This document shows positions 18,759-25,565 of a stretch of 64,000 nt of DNA, one piece after another. Each line of letters begins with the position of its first letter. Positions within the stretch are counted from its first letter, which is position 1. Origin of the DNA: Schinkia azotoformans LMG 9581 (GTDB lineage Bacteria; Bacillota; Bacilli; Bacillales; Bacillaceae_J). The stretch spans positions 124,001 to 188,000 of the forward strand of contig NZ_AJLR01000146.1 in the NCBI RefSeq assembly GCF_000307855.1, given 5' to 3'. Position numbers and translations under genes: made by a program. A model generated the notes under the pieces. It was not told the origin of the DNA. It saw only the letters and a list, made by a program, of their open reading frames with translations, and made no database searches.

Positions 18759-19154
18759 ATGGCTCTTAGAATTGTAAAGCTTTTTGCTTCTGCTGCAACC
18801 ACAACAACTACCACTGCCAGACCAACTGTTTCAAAGTTTTTTTACGAAACAACTGCACAAATAGCAGCGGGGAGCACATTAACAATAGCGGTTGGTAGTT
18901 TTGAAGATGATACAGGAGCAGCTGTCACTACATTACCTGCTCTTGCAGCAGATAATAGTTATTTCAAAGTGGAGATCAATGGAGTACTACAGATGAGTGA
19001 CACACTTGCATATACAGCCGGGGGAGCTGGCACAGGGCAACTTGAGATTACTGTACCAGCAGGCTCAGATCCGATTGAGGCACAAACACCGATTGTGTTA
19101 GAGGTAGTAAATTATGATCCACAATCATCTTCAACCACAACAATTACAACTTAG
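18759..19154 (+). CDS. DUF4183 protein, Thr-rich spore-surface candidate
   Basis: 131 residues. N-terminus MALRIVKLFASAATTTTTTA, then VSKFFYETTAQIAAGSTLTI, NSYFKVEINGVLQ near 69 and PIVLEVVNYDP near 114, the DUF4183 signature found in Bacillaceae surface and exosporium-associated proteins. Both ends are Thr/Ser-rich (TTTTTT; SSSTTTITT), which could be O-glycosylated by the neighbouring sugar pathways (inference). Ribosome binding site GAGGTGAG before the ATG. No signal peptide, as expected for mother-cell coat proteins. Confidence 0.85.
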   Translation: MALRIVKLFASAATTTTTTARPTVSKFFYETTAQIAAGSTLTIAVGSFEDDTGAAVTTLPALAADNSYFKVEINGVLQMSDTLAYTAGGAGTGQLEITVPAGSDPIEAQTPIVLEVVNYDPQSSSTTTITT

Positions 19155-19171
19155 AAATTTTAGAAGGGAAA

Positions 19172-19214
19172 AAGTCAATTTTTCATCCGAACCGGATGAA
19201 AAATTGACTTTTTT
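19172..19214. terminator. strong bidirectional terminator
   Basis: Perfect 17-bp stem from 19172-19188 and 19194-19210 (arm starts AAGTCAATTTTTCATCC), loop GAACC, followed by TTTTT. Lies between the two convergent DUF4183 genes and can serve both. Confidence 0.9.
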
Positions 19215-19226
19215 ACGTACTTATTT

Positions 19227-19622
19227 TTAATTAACGATTTTTATAAATTGCACAATAATGGGTGTACCTTCTAGCGGCGGATCAATGGAATTTAAAGTAA
19301 GTATTCCTTTTTGAAAGGAAAAAATGGCAGGTGGTTGCAGTATACCATTAATAAATAAATTCGTAAAAGAAATGTCATTAGGATCTTTAATGCCTACTTT
19401 TCCGTAATATAGAAGTTCATCGTCATCTGTATAAACCTTTTTTTCTCCATCAGAAATTGTATAGTATTGAAAGGTTTCCACTTTTAAGGGGGAATTTTTA
19501 CTTTTTTGAATTTCCTCAAGAAAATCGATCAACCAAATAGGAGGACAAATTTGTCCGTGACATCGGCAGCATGAACACTTATTGGTACAAAATGAATGTT
19601 TAGAATAATCATTGCTCCTCAT
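19227..19622 (-). CDS. DUF4183 protein with Cys-rich N-terminus
   Basis: 131 residues. Residues 12-28 are Cys-rich (CTNKCSCCRCHGQICPP), and the rest follows DUF4183: FQYYTISDGEKKVYT near 50, ISFTNLFINGILQPP near 84 and LTLNSIDPPLEGTPIIVQF near 108. It is convergent with the Thr-rich DUF4183 gene and shares its terminator. The Cys cluster suggests disulfide cross-linking or metal binding at the spore surface. Confidence 0.8.
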   Translation of the reverse strand: MRSNDYSKHSFCTNKCSCCRCHGQICPPIWLIDFLEEIQKSKNSPLKVETFQYYTISDGEKKVYTDDDELLYYGKVGIKDPNDISFTNLFINGILQPPAIFSFQKGILTLNSIDPPLEGTPIIVQFIKIVN

Positions 19623-19782
19623 ATTTACAACTTTCCTTTTTGATTAATATATGTGGAAAAAAATGATTCGCTACATTTCCGACTTTATTACGAATACATA
19701 AAGTAAAATATCACTTTTTACTCTAAATCATATATCTATACTATGAAAGGGACTTTAAGCAAATTAGAAAAGAGGCGATAAA

Positions 19783-19980
19783 ATGGCTGAAAAAATGGGT
19801 TATCCAAGTGGTACAGCAGAATGGAAAAAGCAAGCGGTCGATTGGTTATTTGAGGAAGGGTTATTATCAGATGAGGCTTGGAAGAAAAAAATTGAAGATC
19901 CGTTGCCATTATGGGCTCAAGCAGCGGTATACCAACGTTTATTTAACCTTATTCAGCGGGAGGAGGGAGGTCAAAAATAA
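19783..19980 (+). CDS. small protein homologous to the C-terminal domain of the adjacent amidase
   Basis: 65 residues. Residues 12-58 (AEWKKQAVDWLFEEGLLSDE, then PLPLWAQAAVYQRLFNLI) match the C-terminus of the next gene's product (ADQWKRIAIDWLYEEGLISAE, then LPLWAEALVLKRIYDKAK) at roughly half of the positions. The two genes overlap by one base (TAATG), so both are made from one transcript. The repeated unit is a helical module of about 45 residues that could be a wall- or partner-binding domain. Ribosome binding site AGAGGCG. Unknown function. Confidence 0.75.
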   Translation: MAEKMGYPSGTAEWKKQAVDWLFEEGLLSDEAWKKKIEDPLPLWAQAAVYQRLFNLIQREEGGQK

Positions 19981-20663
19981 TGGCAAGAAATTTTAAGCCT
20001 TACATGATTACTCAATTTCAATCCTTTATTCATACCTTGGATTTAAAGCGGAAAATCAACCATATCCAAATTCATCATACATGGGAACCAAGGAAATCAG
20101 ATTACAAAGGTGAATCTACAATCGCTAGTATGTGGAGGTACCATACAGAAACAAGGGGATGGCAGGACATTGGTCAGCATTTTACTGTAGCACCAGATGG
20201 GCTTATATGGGACGGACGATCTTTGGAGAAGGACCCGGCTGGAATTACTGGGTATAATCGTGGCGGAATTATGTTTGAAATGATTGGAAATTTTGATCAA
20301 GGTGAAGAAACACTTGAAGGGGAGCAGTTAGATGCGATTATCGCAGCAGTTAGAGTTTTACTATTGAAATTTAATTTGTCGACAAATGATATTGTTTTTC
20401 ATCGTGAACATTCCGCCAAAACATGTCCGGGAACCGGTATCACTAGGGGCTGGTTTTTAAATGAAGTCAAAAATCGGAAGATAATGGAGCTTAACCCGAA
20501 TTCCTATGATAATGCTGACCAATGGAAAAGGATAGCCATCGATTGGCTTTATGAGGAAGGCCTTATCTCAGCTGAGGATTGGAAAGACAATATTAATAAA
20601 GGGTTGCCGCTTTGGGCAGAGGCCCTTGTTTTAAAAAGAATCTATGATAAAGCCAAAGCGTAA
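19980..20663 (+). CDS. N-acetylmuramoyl-L-alanine amidase (Amidase_2)
   Basis: 227 residues. Residues about 20-155 form an Amidase_2/PGRP domain: IQIHHTWEPRKS near 24 (first Zn His), SMWRYHTETRGWQDIGQHFTV near 45, GYNRGGIMFEMIGNFDQ near 90 and VFHREHSAKTCPGTGI near 138 (Zn His and Cys). The C-terminal 45 residues duplicate the upstream 65-residue protein. It has no signal peptide, so it acts after release, in the forespore/mother cell, or by lysis. Likely role is spore-wall or cell-wall turnover; a phage endolysin origin is possible. Confidence 0.88.
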   Translation: MARNFKPYMITQFQSFIHTLDLKRKINHIQIHHTWEPRKSDYKGESTIASMWRYHTETRGWQDIGQHFTVAPDGLIWDGRSLEKDPAGITGYNRGGIMFEMIGNFDQGEETLEGEQLDAIIAAVRVLLLKFNLSTNDIVFHREHSAKTCPGTGITRGWFLNEVKNRKIMELNPNSYDNADQWKRIAIDWLYEEGLISAEDWKDNINKGLPLWAEALVLKRIYDKAKA

Positions 20664-20722
20664 AAGCACTTTCCAACAGGCAGATGAATATCATATTAAG
20701 AAATTTGCCTAAGGAGCTTGCT

Positions 20723-21076
20723 ATGATTGATAGTATTTTAGAGTTTATTTTGTTATGCTTCGCGACTTTTCGTTTAACACGATTATTTGTATTTGATAAG
20801 ATCACTCAATTTTTAAGAAAACCGTTTATTCATGAGTATGAGGAGACATTAGAGGACGGAACAATTGAAACCTATATTGAGATTAAAGGAACTGGTATGA
20901 GGAGGTTTATGGGGGAACTGTTAAGCTGTTATTGGTGTACTGGTGTATGGTGTGCAGCAATAATGTATACTGGCTATTTAACTGTACCTGATTACTTTTC
21001 TCCTATAATACTAATTCTCTCAATCGCAAGCTGTGCCTCATTTTTAGAAGCGATTCTTTTGAAAATTATAAACTAG
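20723..21076 (+). CDS. DUF1360 membrane protein
   Basis: 117 residues from the ATG at 20723, six bases after AAGGAG (20711-20716); a longer frame from 20684 lacks a site. Features: N-terminal hydrophobic helix with FILLCFATFRLTRLFVFD, a central IKGTGMRRFMGELLSCYWCTGVWCAA with the CYWCTGVW motif typical of DUF1360, and a C-terminal membrane helix (FSPIILILSIASCASFL). Members occur in spore-formers and have been associated with sporulation. It follows the amidase by about 60 bp and may be co-transcribed. Confidence 0.8.
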   Translation: MIDSILEFILLCFATFRLTRLFVFDKITQFLRKPFIHEYEETLEDGTIETYIEIKGTGMRRFMGELLSCYWCTGVWCAAIMYTGYLTVPDYFSPIILILSIASCASFLEAILLKIIN

Positions 21077-21147
21077 CCGTGACAAACCACCATTTCGCTG
21101 AATAATTTATAATATTACCAACTCTTAAACAAGGAGGTTATATTATA

Positions 21148-21285
21148 ATGAAGAAAAATTATACCTCTAATACTACAAAAAGATCAACATCTAGATCAAC
21201 GGCTACTACAAGAAATAAGTCAACATCACAAAGAAAGACGGGCGGTTGCGGCTGTGGTTCGAGAAAGAAAAGAAATAATGCCTAG
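21148..21285 (+). CDS. 45-residue basic Ser/Thr/Arg-rich peptide with GCGCG motif
   Basis: Encoded between AAGGAGG (21131-21137, 10 bases upstream of the ATG) and a terminator at 21292, so it is a stand-alone translated unit. The first 30 residues are Thr/Ser/Lys/Arg (TKRSTSRSTATTRNKSTS), then GGCGCGSRKKRNNA. No family recognised. The composition resembles small basic coat or DNA-binding peptides of spores; the two Cys could cross-link or bind metal. Confidence 0.65.
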   Translation: MKKNYTSNTTKRSTSRSTATTRNKSTSQRKTGGCGCGSRKKRNNA

Positions 21286-21291
21286 TTTGTG

Positions 21292-21318
21292 AAAGGACTC
21301 CGAAAAAGGGTCCTTTTT
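21292..21318 (+). terminator. terminator of the 45-residue peptide gene
   Basis: Stem AAAGGAC (21292-21298) / GTCCTTT (21310-21316) continuing into TTTAATG. Compact and well placed 7 bases after the stop. Confidence 0.75.
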
Positions 21319-21377
21319 AATGTTATAATATTAATAAGAAGATTCTGAGTTTTATATTTAACAGGGAGGTGATCGTG

Positions 21378-23042
21378 GTGAGTACACTTAATGTTTTTAC
21401 AGGGAAAACAGTTGAGGAAGCAATTGCCAATGGATTAGCCTATTTAGGCCTTACAAAAGAAGAAGTAAACATTGAAGTCTTAAATGAAGGCAGAAAAGGG
21501 TTTTTAAAAATAGGATCAAAGGAAGCGGAAGTTCGAATAGAAAGAAAAGCTACGCCTAAGCCAAAGGATTTGCCACTTCAAAAAGGAAAAGTGTGGGTTG
21601 AATCCGGAGTTATCCATTGCATTGATTCTACCGGTGAGAAGGAAAAATTAATGGTCCATGTCCCGCCTACGATTCTGTTATATAAAAATAATGAGTTAAT
21701 GAAAGACAAGTGTACGATTTCAGAGAGTGATCAAGTAAAAGTTAATTTTAAGAACGAGGAAATCGAGACAAAATGGAAGATTGAAATGACTAAGGATAGG
21801 TTAACGGCTACTTTAAAAGTTGAACCAGGTACAAAAACTTTTTATAAGCTGCGGGATCAAAAGCCAGCACGTGAGATAAAACTAGAAGCAATAAAAACTG
21901 TAATTCCGAATTTAACTTTAACAGCTGAAGAAATTCATAAAAGGTTAATGAGACTTGGAATTACGACGGGAATTCAGGAAGAACAAATTGATGCAGCCTG
22001 CAAAGCAGAGACCAATGGTGAATTTATTATCGCTAAAGGGGAAAGCCCTGTTGAAGGAAAGAATGGCTGGTTAGAGTATCTGGTTGATGTCAAGGAAGGT
22101 AAAAGCTTTAAAGAACGAAAGGACGGCTCGATTGACTTCCGGGAAGGGGTGGATATTCCATCGATTGAGGCTAGTACAACCATTGCGATTATTCATGATC
22201 CAATCGAGGGTTTAGCAGGAAAGGGCGTTACAGGTGAAGTAATAGTGCCGAAGCCGGTACAACCGCTAGTTGTGAAAGCAGGAAGAGGAGTAAAGATTAG
22301 CGATCATCAAATTTTGGCTACTTCAATGGGGAGACCATCTGTGCAAATGCGAGGAAACACTGCCATTATAACTGTCCTCCCTAAGCTTGAACATCGGGGT
22401 GATGTTGGTCTTGAATCTGGTAATCTTAGATTCAACGGAGATATTGTCATAAGTGGTAATGTAGAAAATCATATGGAAGTGGTCGCTAATGGATCAGTTG
22501 AAATTAGGGGTACGACTAGTGAGGCAAAAATAAAAGCGGGGCAATCAATCACACATTATAGTAATGTAATAGCAAGTGAAATCCTAGTTGGAAATAGTGA
22601 AAGAATTGAAATATCAGGTGAGTTTGAACAACAAGTTGAAACTATGAATCAACTTCTAGAACCATCGAATTTCGAAACTGAAATCGGTGTATTTGTTCAA
22701 ATGCCATCAGCGATAAACAGTACTATTTATTCCTCTGGTGATGTATTTATTAATAAACAGGGTTGTTATAATTGTACAATCTTTGCCAAGGGTTTGATCG
22801 AAGTGAAGGGTTTTGTTCGTGGGGGCAGACTTTTTGCGGGACTCGGTGCAAGGCTTGAGGAAGCAGGCAGCAAAGGTGGCACTCCGACATTAATCTGTGT
22901 TCCTCATGACCAAATTATTACGATAAAAAATGTGTTCTCTGAAACAACCATCCAGATCGGAAAAAGAGTATATAAGTTTACAAAGGATATGACAAACATT
23001 GTAGCCAGAATTGATGAACAAGGAAGCATTTCGATTCGATAG
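21378..23042 (+). CDS. FapA/DUF342 protein with N-terminal Jag_N domain
   Basis: 554 residues. The start is taken as GTG 21378, eight bases after AGGGAGG; GTG codons at 21369 and 21375 are also in frame. Residues 1-50 (NVFTGKTVEEAIANGLAYLG, then a FLKIGSKEAEVRIE element) form a Jag_N domain like that of KhpB. The body is DUF342/FapA, with GKGVTGEVIVP near 278, then beta-helix repeats (GDIVISGNVENHMEVVANG, VEIRGTTSEAKIKAGQSIT) and the FVRGGRLFAG motif near 480. Proposed roles in the family include cell-envelope or polar assembly. The combination is common in Bacilli but uncharacterised. Confidence 0.82.
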   Translation: MSTLNVFTGKTVEEAIANGLAYLGLTKEEVNIEVLNEGRKGFLKIGSKEAEVRIERKATPKPKDLPLQKGKVWVESGVIHCIDSTGEKEKLMVHVPPTILLYKNNELMKDKCTISESDQVKVNFKNEEIETKWKIEMTKDRLTATLKVEPGTKTFYKLRDQKPAREIKLEAIKTVIPNLTLTAEEIHKRLMRLGITTGIQEEQIDAACKAETNGEFIIAKGESPVEGKNGWLEYLVDVKEGKSFKERKDGSIDFREGVDIPSIEASTTIAIIHDPIEGLAGKGVTGEVIVPKPVQPLVVKAGRGVKISDHQILATSMGRPSVQMRGNTAIITVLPKLEHRGDVGLESGNLRFNGDIVISGNVENHMEVVANGSVEIRGTTSEAKIKAGQSITHYSNVIASEILVGNSERIEISGEFEQQVETMNQLLEPSNFETEIGVFVQMPSAINSTIYSSGDVFINKQGCYNCTIFAKGLIEVKGFVRGGRLFAGLGARLEEAGSKGGTPTLICVPHDQIITIKNVFSETTIQIGKRVYKFTKDMTNIVARIDEQGSISIR

Positions 23043-23078
23043 TCTATTTTTAAAAGAAATCTTCAGGAGGTGGCGGTT

Positions 23079-23300
23079 GTGGGCTATATATTACCAATAA
23101 ACAATGAGCAATCTACACAATACACAAATCGGATTATTCGAAAAGATGGACCACCATTTGTAGTAAAACCTGTGGAAAAAGTTACAATGCGGGCCAAACT
23201 TAAAGGAAAAACAGATTATGAGGATAAATACGAGGAGGCCAAGGCTAGAAAAAAATCCGAGATTACAGGAAAAGGAAAGCACTTTAATGAAACAGTCTAA
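23079..23300 (+). CDS. hypothetical 73-residue charged protein
   Basis: Starts at GTG 23079, eight bases after AGGAGG (23065-23070), giving MGYILPINNEQSTQYTNRI; a GTG at 23070 overlaps the ribosome binding site. The N-terminal third is polar/aromatic and the C-terminal half is a Lys/Glu-rich probable helix (KTDYEDKYEEAKARKKSEIT). It follows the FapA-like gene by 36 bp and is followed by a terminator, so both are probably one operon. Not recognised. Confidence 0.65.
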   Translation: MGYILPINNEQSTQYTNRIIRKDGPPFVVKPVEKVTMRAKLKGKTDYEDKYEEAKARKKSEITGKGKHFNETV

Positions 23301-23318
23301 AAAAGAGTTATTAATATG

Positions 23319-23360
23319 AAAAATCCCTTGCTTACTCTATATTTGGCGGGGGATTTTTTT
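23319..23360 (+). terminator. terminator of the FapA-like operon
   Basis: Stem AAAATCCC (ending 23327) / GGGGGATTTT (from 23348) followed by a run of T. Long loop of about 20 nt. Confidence 0.75.
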
Positions 23361-23364
23361 GCAT

Positions 23365-23466
23365 TTAACTTTATTCAGTATGAGTCCCCTATTTCCATAA
23401 TTGGTGGAAGGAATTTAATCCTGTATTCAATTTAATATAGGTTAAATCCCTACTGAATAAAGTTAA
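23365..23466. repeat. 102-bp element with 16-bp perfect terminal inverted repeats
   Basis: TTAACTTTATTCAGTA (23365-23380) and TACTGAATAAAGTTAA (23451-23466) flank 70 bp with no coding potential. The interior contains two related AT-rich words, GGAATTTAATCC and GGTTAAATCCC. Size and perfect arms suggest a MITE-like element. No clear target-site duplication is seen outside the arms (CA before, GC after). Confidence 0.5.
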
Positions 23467-23528
23467 GCCTCCGGCGAGCCTTGTGATTTTCAAAGGTAGT
23501 TTTTCGAGTTAAGATCAAAGACTAAGAA

Positions 23529-23573
23529 CGCCACTTCCTGTGGCAACGTCTTTGTGACCCACATCCTGTGGGC
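23529..23573. repeat. tandem pair of short hairpins with TCCT/AGGA loops
   Basis: GCCAC-TTCCT-GTGGC (23530-23544) and CCCAC-ATCCT-GTGGG (23558-23572), 13 bp apart, share the core CCAC-nTCCT-GTGG. On the minus strand the loops read AGGAA and AGGAT inside CCACAGGATGTGG, which resembles CsrA/RsmA target hairpins. The stretch 23361-23660, between terminator and csaA, has no gene; it holds this pair and the inverted-repeat element at 23365-23466. Confidence 0.5.
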
Positions 23574-23660
23574 CTAAAAAATCTGGGCACAAATACATAA
23601 GGTGCATTTGATTTTATGTTGCGGTACAATTATATTCAAAAAGTGAAAGAGGTAAAAAAG

Positions 23661-23993
23661 ATGGCAACGTTTGATGATTTTTTGAAGTTGGATTTACGAA
23701 TTGGTACAGTATTAAAAGCGGAGCCCTTCCCGGAGGCCAAGATTCCTGCAATCAAAATGGAAATCGATTTTGGCGAAGAAATTGGAATTAAACAAACAAG
23801 TGCGCAAATTACGAAACGATACGAACCTGAAACCTTGGTAGGTCGTCAAGTAGTGGGCGTTGTTAACTTTCCACCAAGACGGATTGCCAGCTTTAGTTCT
23901 GAAGTGTTAGTGCTTGGCGGCATACCGGAAAAAGGGGATGTTATTCTTCTGAAACCGGATGTAGAGACCCCAAATGGTACTAAAATCGGCTAA
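23661..23993 (+). CDS. csaA: CsaA, tRNA-binding-domain chaperone-like protein
   Basis: 110 residues, the usual CsaA length, all tRNA-binding OB-fold: FLKLDLRIGTVLKAEPFPEA near 6-25, IKMEIDFGEEIGIKQTSAQIT near 30-50, GRQVVGVVNFPPRRIA near 61, and SEVLVLGGIPEKGDVILL near 80. Start at MATF (23661) after AAAGAGGT, not the in-frame ATG at 23616. CsaA has been proposed to assist protein export as a cytosolic chaperone; it is a homodimer. Stand-alone gene. Confidence 0.93.
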   Translation: MATFDDFLKLDLRIGTVLKAEPFPEAKIPAIKMEIDFGEEIGIKQTSAQITKRYEPETLVGRQVVGVVNFPPRRIASFSSEVLVLGGIPEKGDVILLKPDVETPNGTKIG

Positions 23994-24000
23994 TAAGAAA

Positions 24001-24122
24001 AGCATAAGCGGCCCGTTTAGCGACGTATAAACTGGAGCACATCGACTGAGATAAAAGAACCACGACGAACGTAGTGAGGTGGGCGAAGTTTACTAGTCGC
24101 TGGGCGCTGGAACTAGACAAAT
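24001..24122 (-). repeat. dispersed intergenic repeat, copy B
   Basis: Read on the minus strand it begins TTGTCTAGTTCCAGCGCCCA, then GCGACTAGTAAACTTCGCCC, an interior of about 60 bp, and ends CGCTAAACGGGCCGCTTATG. The two ends match copy A at 1180-1241. Long stretches can base-pair internally. No coding potential. Confidence 0.6.
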
Positions 24123-24169
24123 ATACGCATAACTTATATTTTTTACTTACAAAAAAGACAGTCTAGTGG

Positions 24170-24682
24170 TCACTTTCCAAGATGGAATGTCTCATACGTT
24201 GTCCATTGGTCGTTATTTAATTGATACAACAAATGGAAACGGTCCACGACCTCGGAATGGGCAACGTCCATCATTGTAAGCTGTCCCACTATATCAGAAT
24301 GTTCAGGGTTTGAAAGTTTTTGTCCAATTGTGATGTGGGGAACGAAGCTTTCTGTTTTTTCTTTATTGGAAAATACATGAGCATTAAGTTTACCGTGAAG
24401 GTTTAATAACTCTTCATCCTTTTTAATAGCTAGGAAAATTTTGTTGGCTACCGGATGAAAGGTTTTGGCTTTGTAGACCTCAAGGGTGAAAGGTGATGAA
24501 TTTAAAGCAATATTATTAAGATTTTGGATGATTCTCTTTATTTCTTCTTCCGTCGAATCAAATGGATTCACAAGAGTTACATGGGGAGGAATGAAAGAGA
24601 TGTGAGGATCGTACCGTTTTCGAAAAGAATTTGCATAGTCTTGAAGCTTTTTGGATGGGAAAATAACAATACCATATTTCAT
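24170..24682 (-). CDS. yjcG: YjcG, 2H (2'-5' RNA ligase-like) phosphoesterase
   Basis: 170 residues, close to B. subtilis YjcG. Two HxTx motifs define the 2H superfamily active site: HVTL at 34-37 and HITI at 116-119. N-terminus MKYGIVIFPSKKLQDYANSF and C-terminal VVDRFHLLYQLNNDQWTTYE also match YjcG. Members hydrolyse or ligate 2',3'-cyclic or 2'-5' phosphodiesters; the physiological substrate is unknown. Monocistronic, divergent from the PgpA-like gene. Confidence 0.92.
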   Translation of the reverse strand: MKYGIVIFPSKKLQDYANSFRKRYDPHISFIPPHVTLVNPFDSTEEEIKRIIQNLNNIALNSSPFTLEVYKAKTFHPVANKIFLAIKKDEELLNLHGKLNAHVFSNKEKTESFVPHITIGQKLSNPEHSDIVGQLTMMDVAHSEVVDRFHLLYQLNNDQWTTYETFHLGK

Positions 24683-24760
24683 AAGGTAGTTCCTCCTAAA
24701 ACAAAATTTTATACTGTAATATTATAACAAAAGTTCAAGAAATTTAACACAAACGATAAG

Positions 24761-24795
24761 AAAAACACGTGATTTGCCCATAATGGCAAATTACG
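24761..24795 (-). terminator. terminator-like hairpin in the yjcG leader
   Basis: On the minus strand CGTAATTTGCC (24785-24795) pairs with GGCAAATCACG (24768-24778) with one mismatch, loop ATTATG, then TGTTTTTC. It lies about 80 bp upstream of the yjcG start, so it could be an attenuator or a stray terminator. No competing structure was identified. Confidence 0.35.
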
Positions 24796-24924
24796 ATGTA
24801 CCCAAAGGTATGACCTAAAGGCCCTTTTTCTTATACTATAATCAATAATATTATAAACATTCCTATAGTACAAAAAAAGACATGTTATAATGTATTTAAA
24901 AATCGGAGAGGGGATAAAGTAACA

Positions 24925-25464
24925 ATGACAAAAAGGGTACATAGCCGAGATGTGCAAGAAGCGACAAAAAATCTACTCGAAGAACGTGGTGTGACCGTTT
25001 TAGATATTGCAGAAATAGTATATGAAATGCAAAGGCCATTTAACGGTGGTTTAACGCTAGAGGATTGTGTTTTTTCAGTTGAGCGGGTTTTAAGAAAGCG
25101 TGAAATTCAACATGCGATTCTTGTTGGTATTGAATTGGACCGTCTTGCTGAGAGAGGGCAGTTATCCGAACCCTTGCAATCGATTGTAGAGAGCGATGAA
25201 GGTCTATTCGGAATTGACGAAACCATAGGTTTAGGAGCAGTACTCACATATGGAAGTATCGCTGTTACGACGTATGGCTATTTAGATAAAAATAAGATAG
25301 GTATTATCAAAAAGTTGGACACAAAAGGTGGAGGAGGCGTCCACACATTCCTAGATGATCTAGTGGCCAGCATATGCGCATGTGCAGCATCAAGAATTGC
25401 CCATCAAATGAGGGATATCGAAGAAGTCGAAGAGGAAATGGCTTTTGTTGATATAGACCTGTAA
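24925..25464 (+). CDS. PgpA-like phosphatidylglycerophosphatase (YutG-like)
   Basis: 179 residues. The C-terminal two thirds fits the PgpA/YutG family: LAERGQLSEPLQSIVESDEG near 71-90, FGIDETIGLGAVLTYGSIAVTTYG near 92-115 and GGGGVHTFLDDLVASICACAASRIA near 135-159. The extra N-terminal 60 residues (VTVLDIAEIVYEMQRPFNGG) match YutG. Expected to dephosphorylate phosphatidylglycerophosphate or a related anionic substrate, although soluble YutG-type members have been less studied. Ribosome binding site GGAGAGGGG. Confidence 0.82.
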   Translation: MTKRVHSRDVQEATKNLLEERGVTVLDIAEIVYEMQRPFNGGLTLEDCVFSVERVLRKREIQHAILVGIELDRLAERGQLSEPLQSIVESDEGLFGIDETIGLGAVLTYGSIAVTTYGYLDKNKIGIIKKLDTKGGGGVHTFLDDLVASICACAASRIAHQMRDIEEVEEEMAFVDIDL

Positions 25465-25565
25465 ATATAACCTTTTTGGGGATTTTGTGTTTTTTCGACA
25501 AGTTTCCAAGAATTTTAATTATTTTTTTTGATTTTTTTATTGATATTTTTTTTGATTGTTGATAC

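Noticed and set aside
24709-24957. 82-codon minus-strand frame in the yjcG/PgpA-like intergenic region
   Set aside because: Overlaps the promoter region and the start of the plus-strand gene, has no ribosome binding site, and its Cys/Phe/Tyr-rich composition fits antisense AT-rich DNA.
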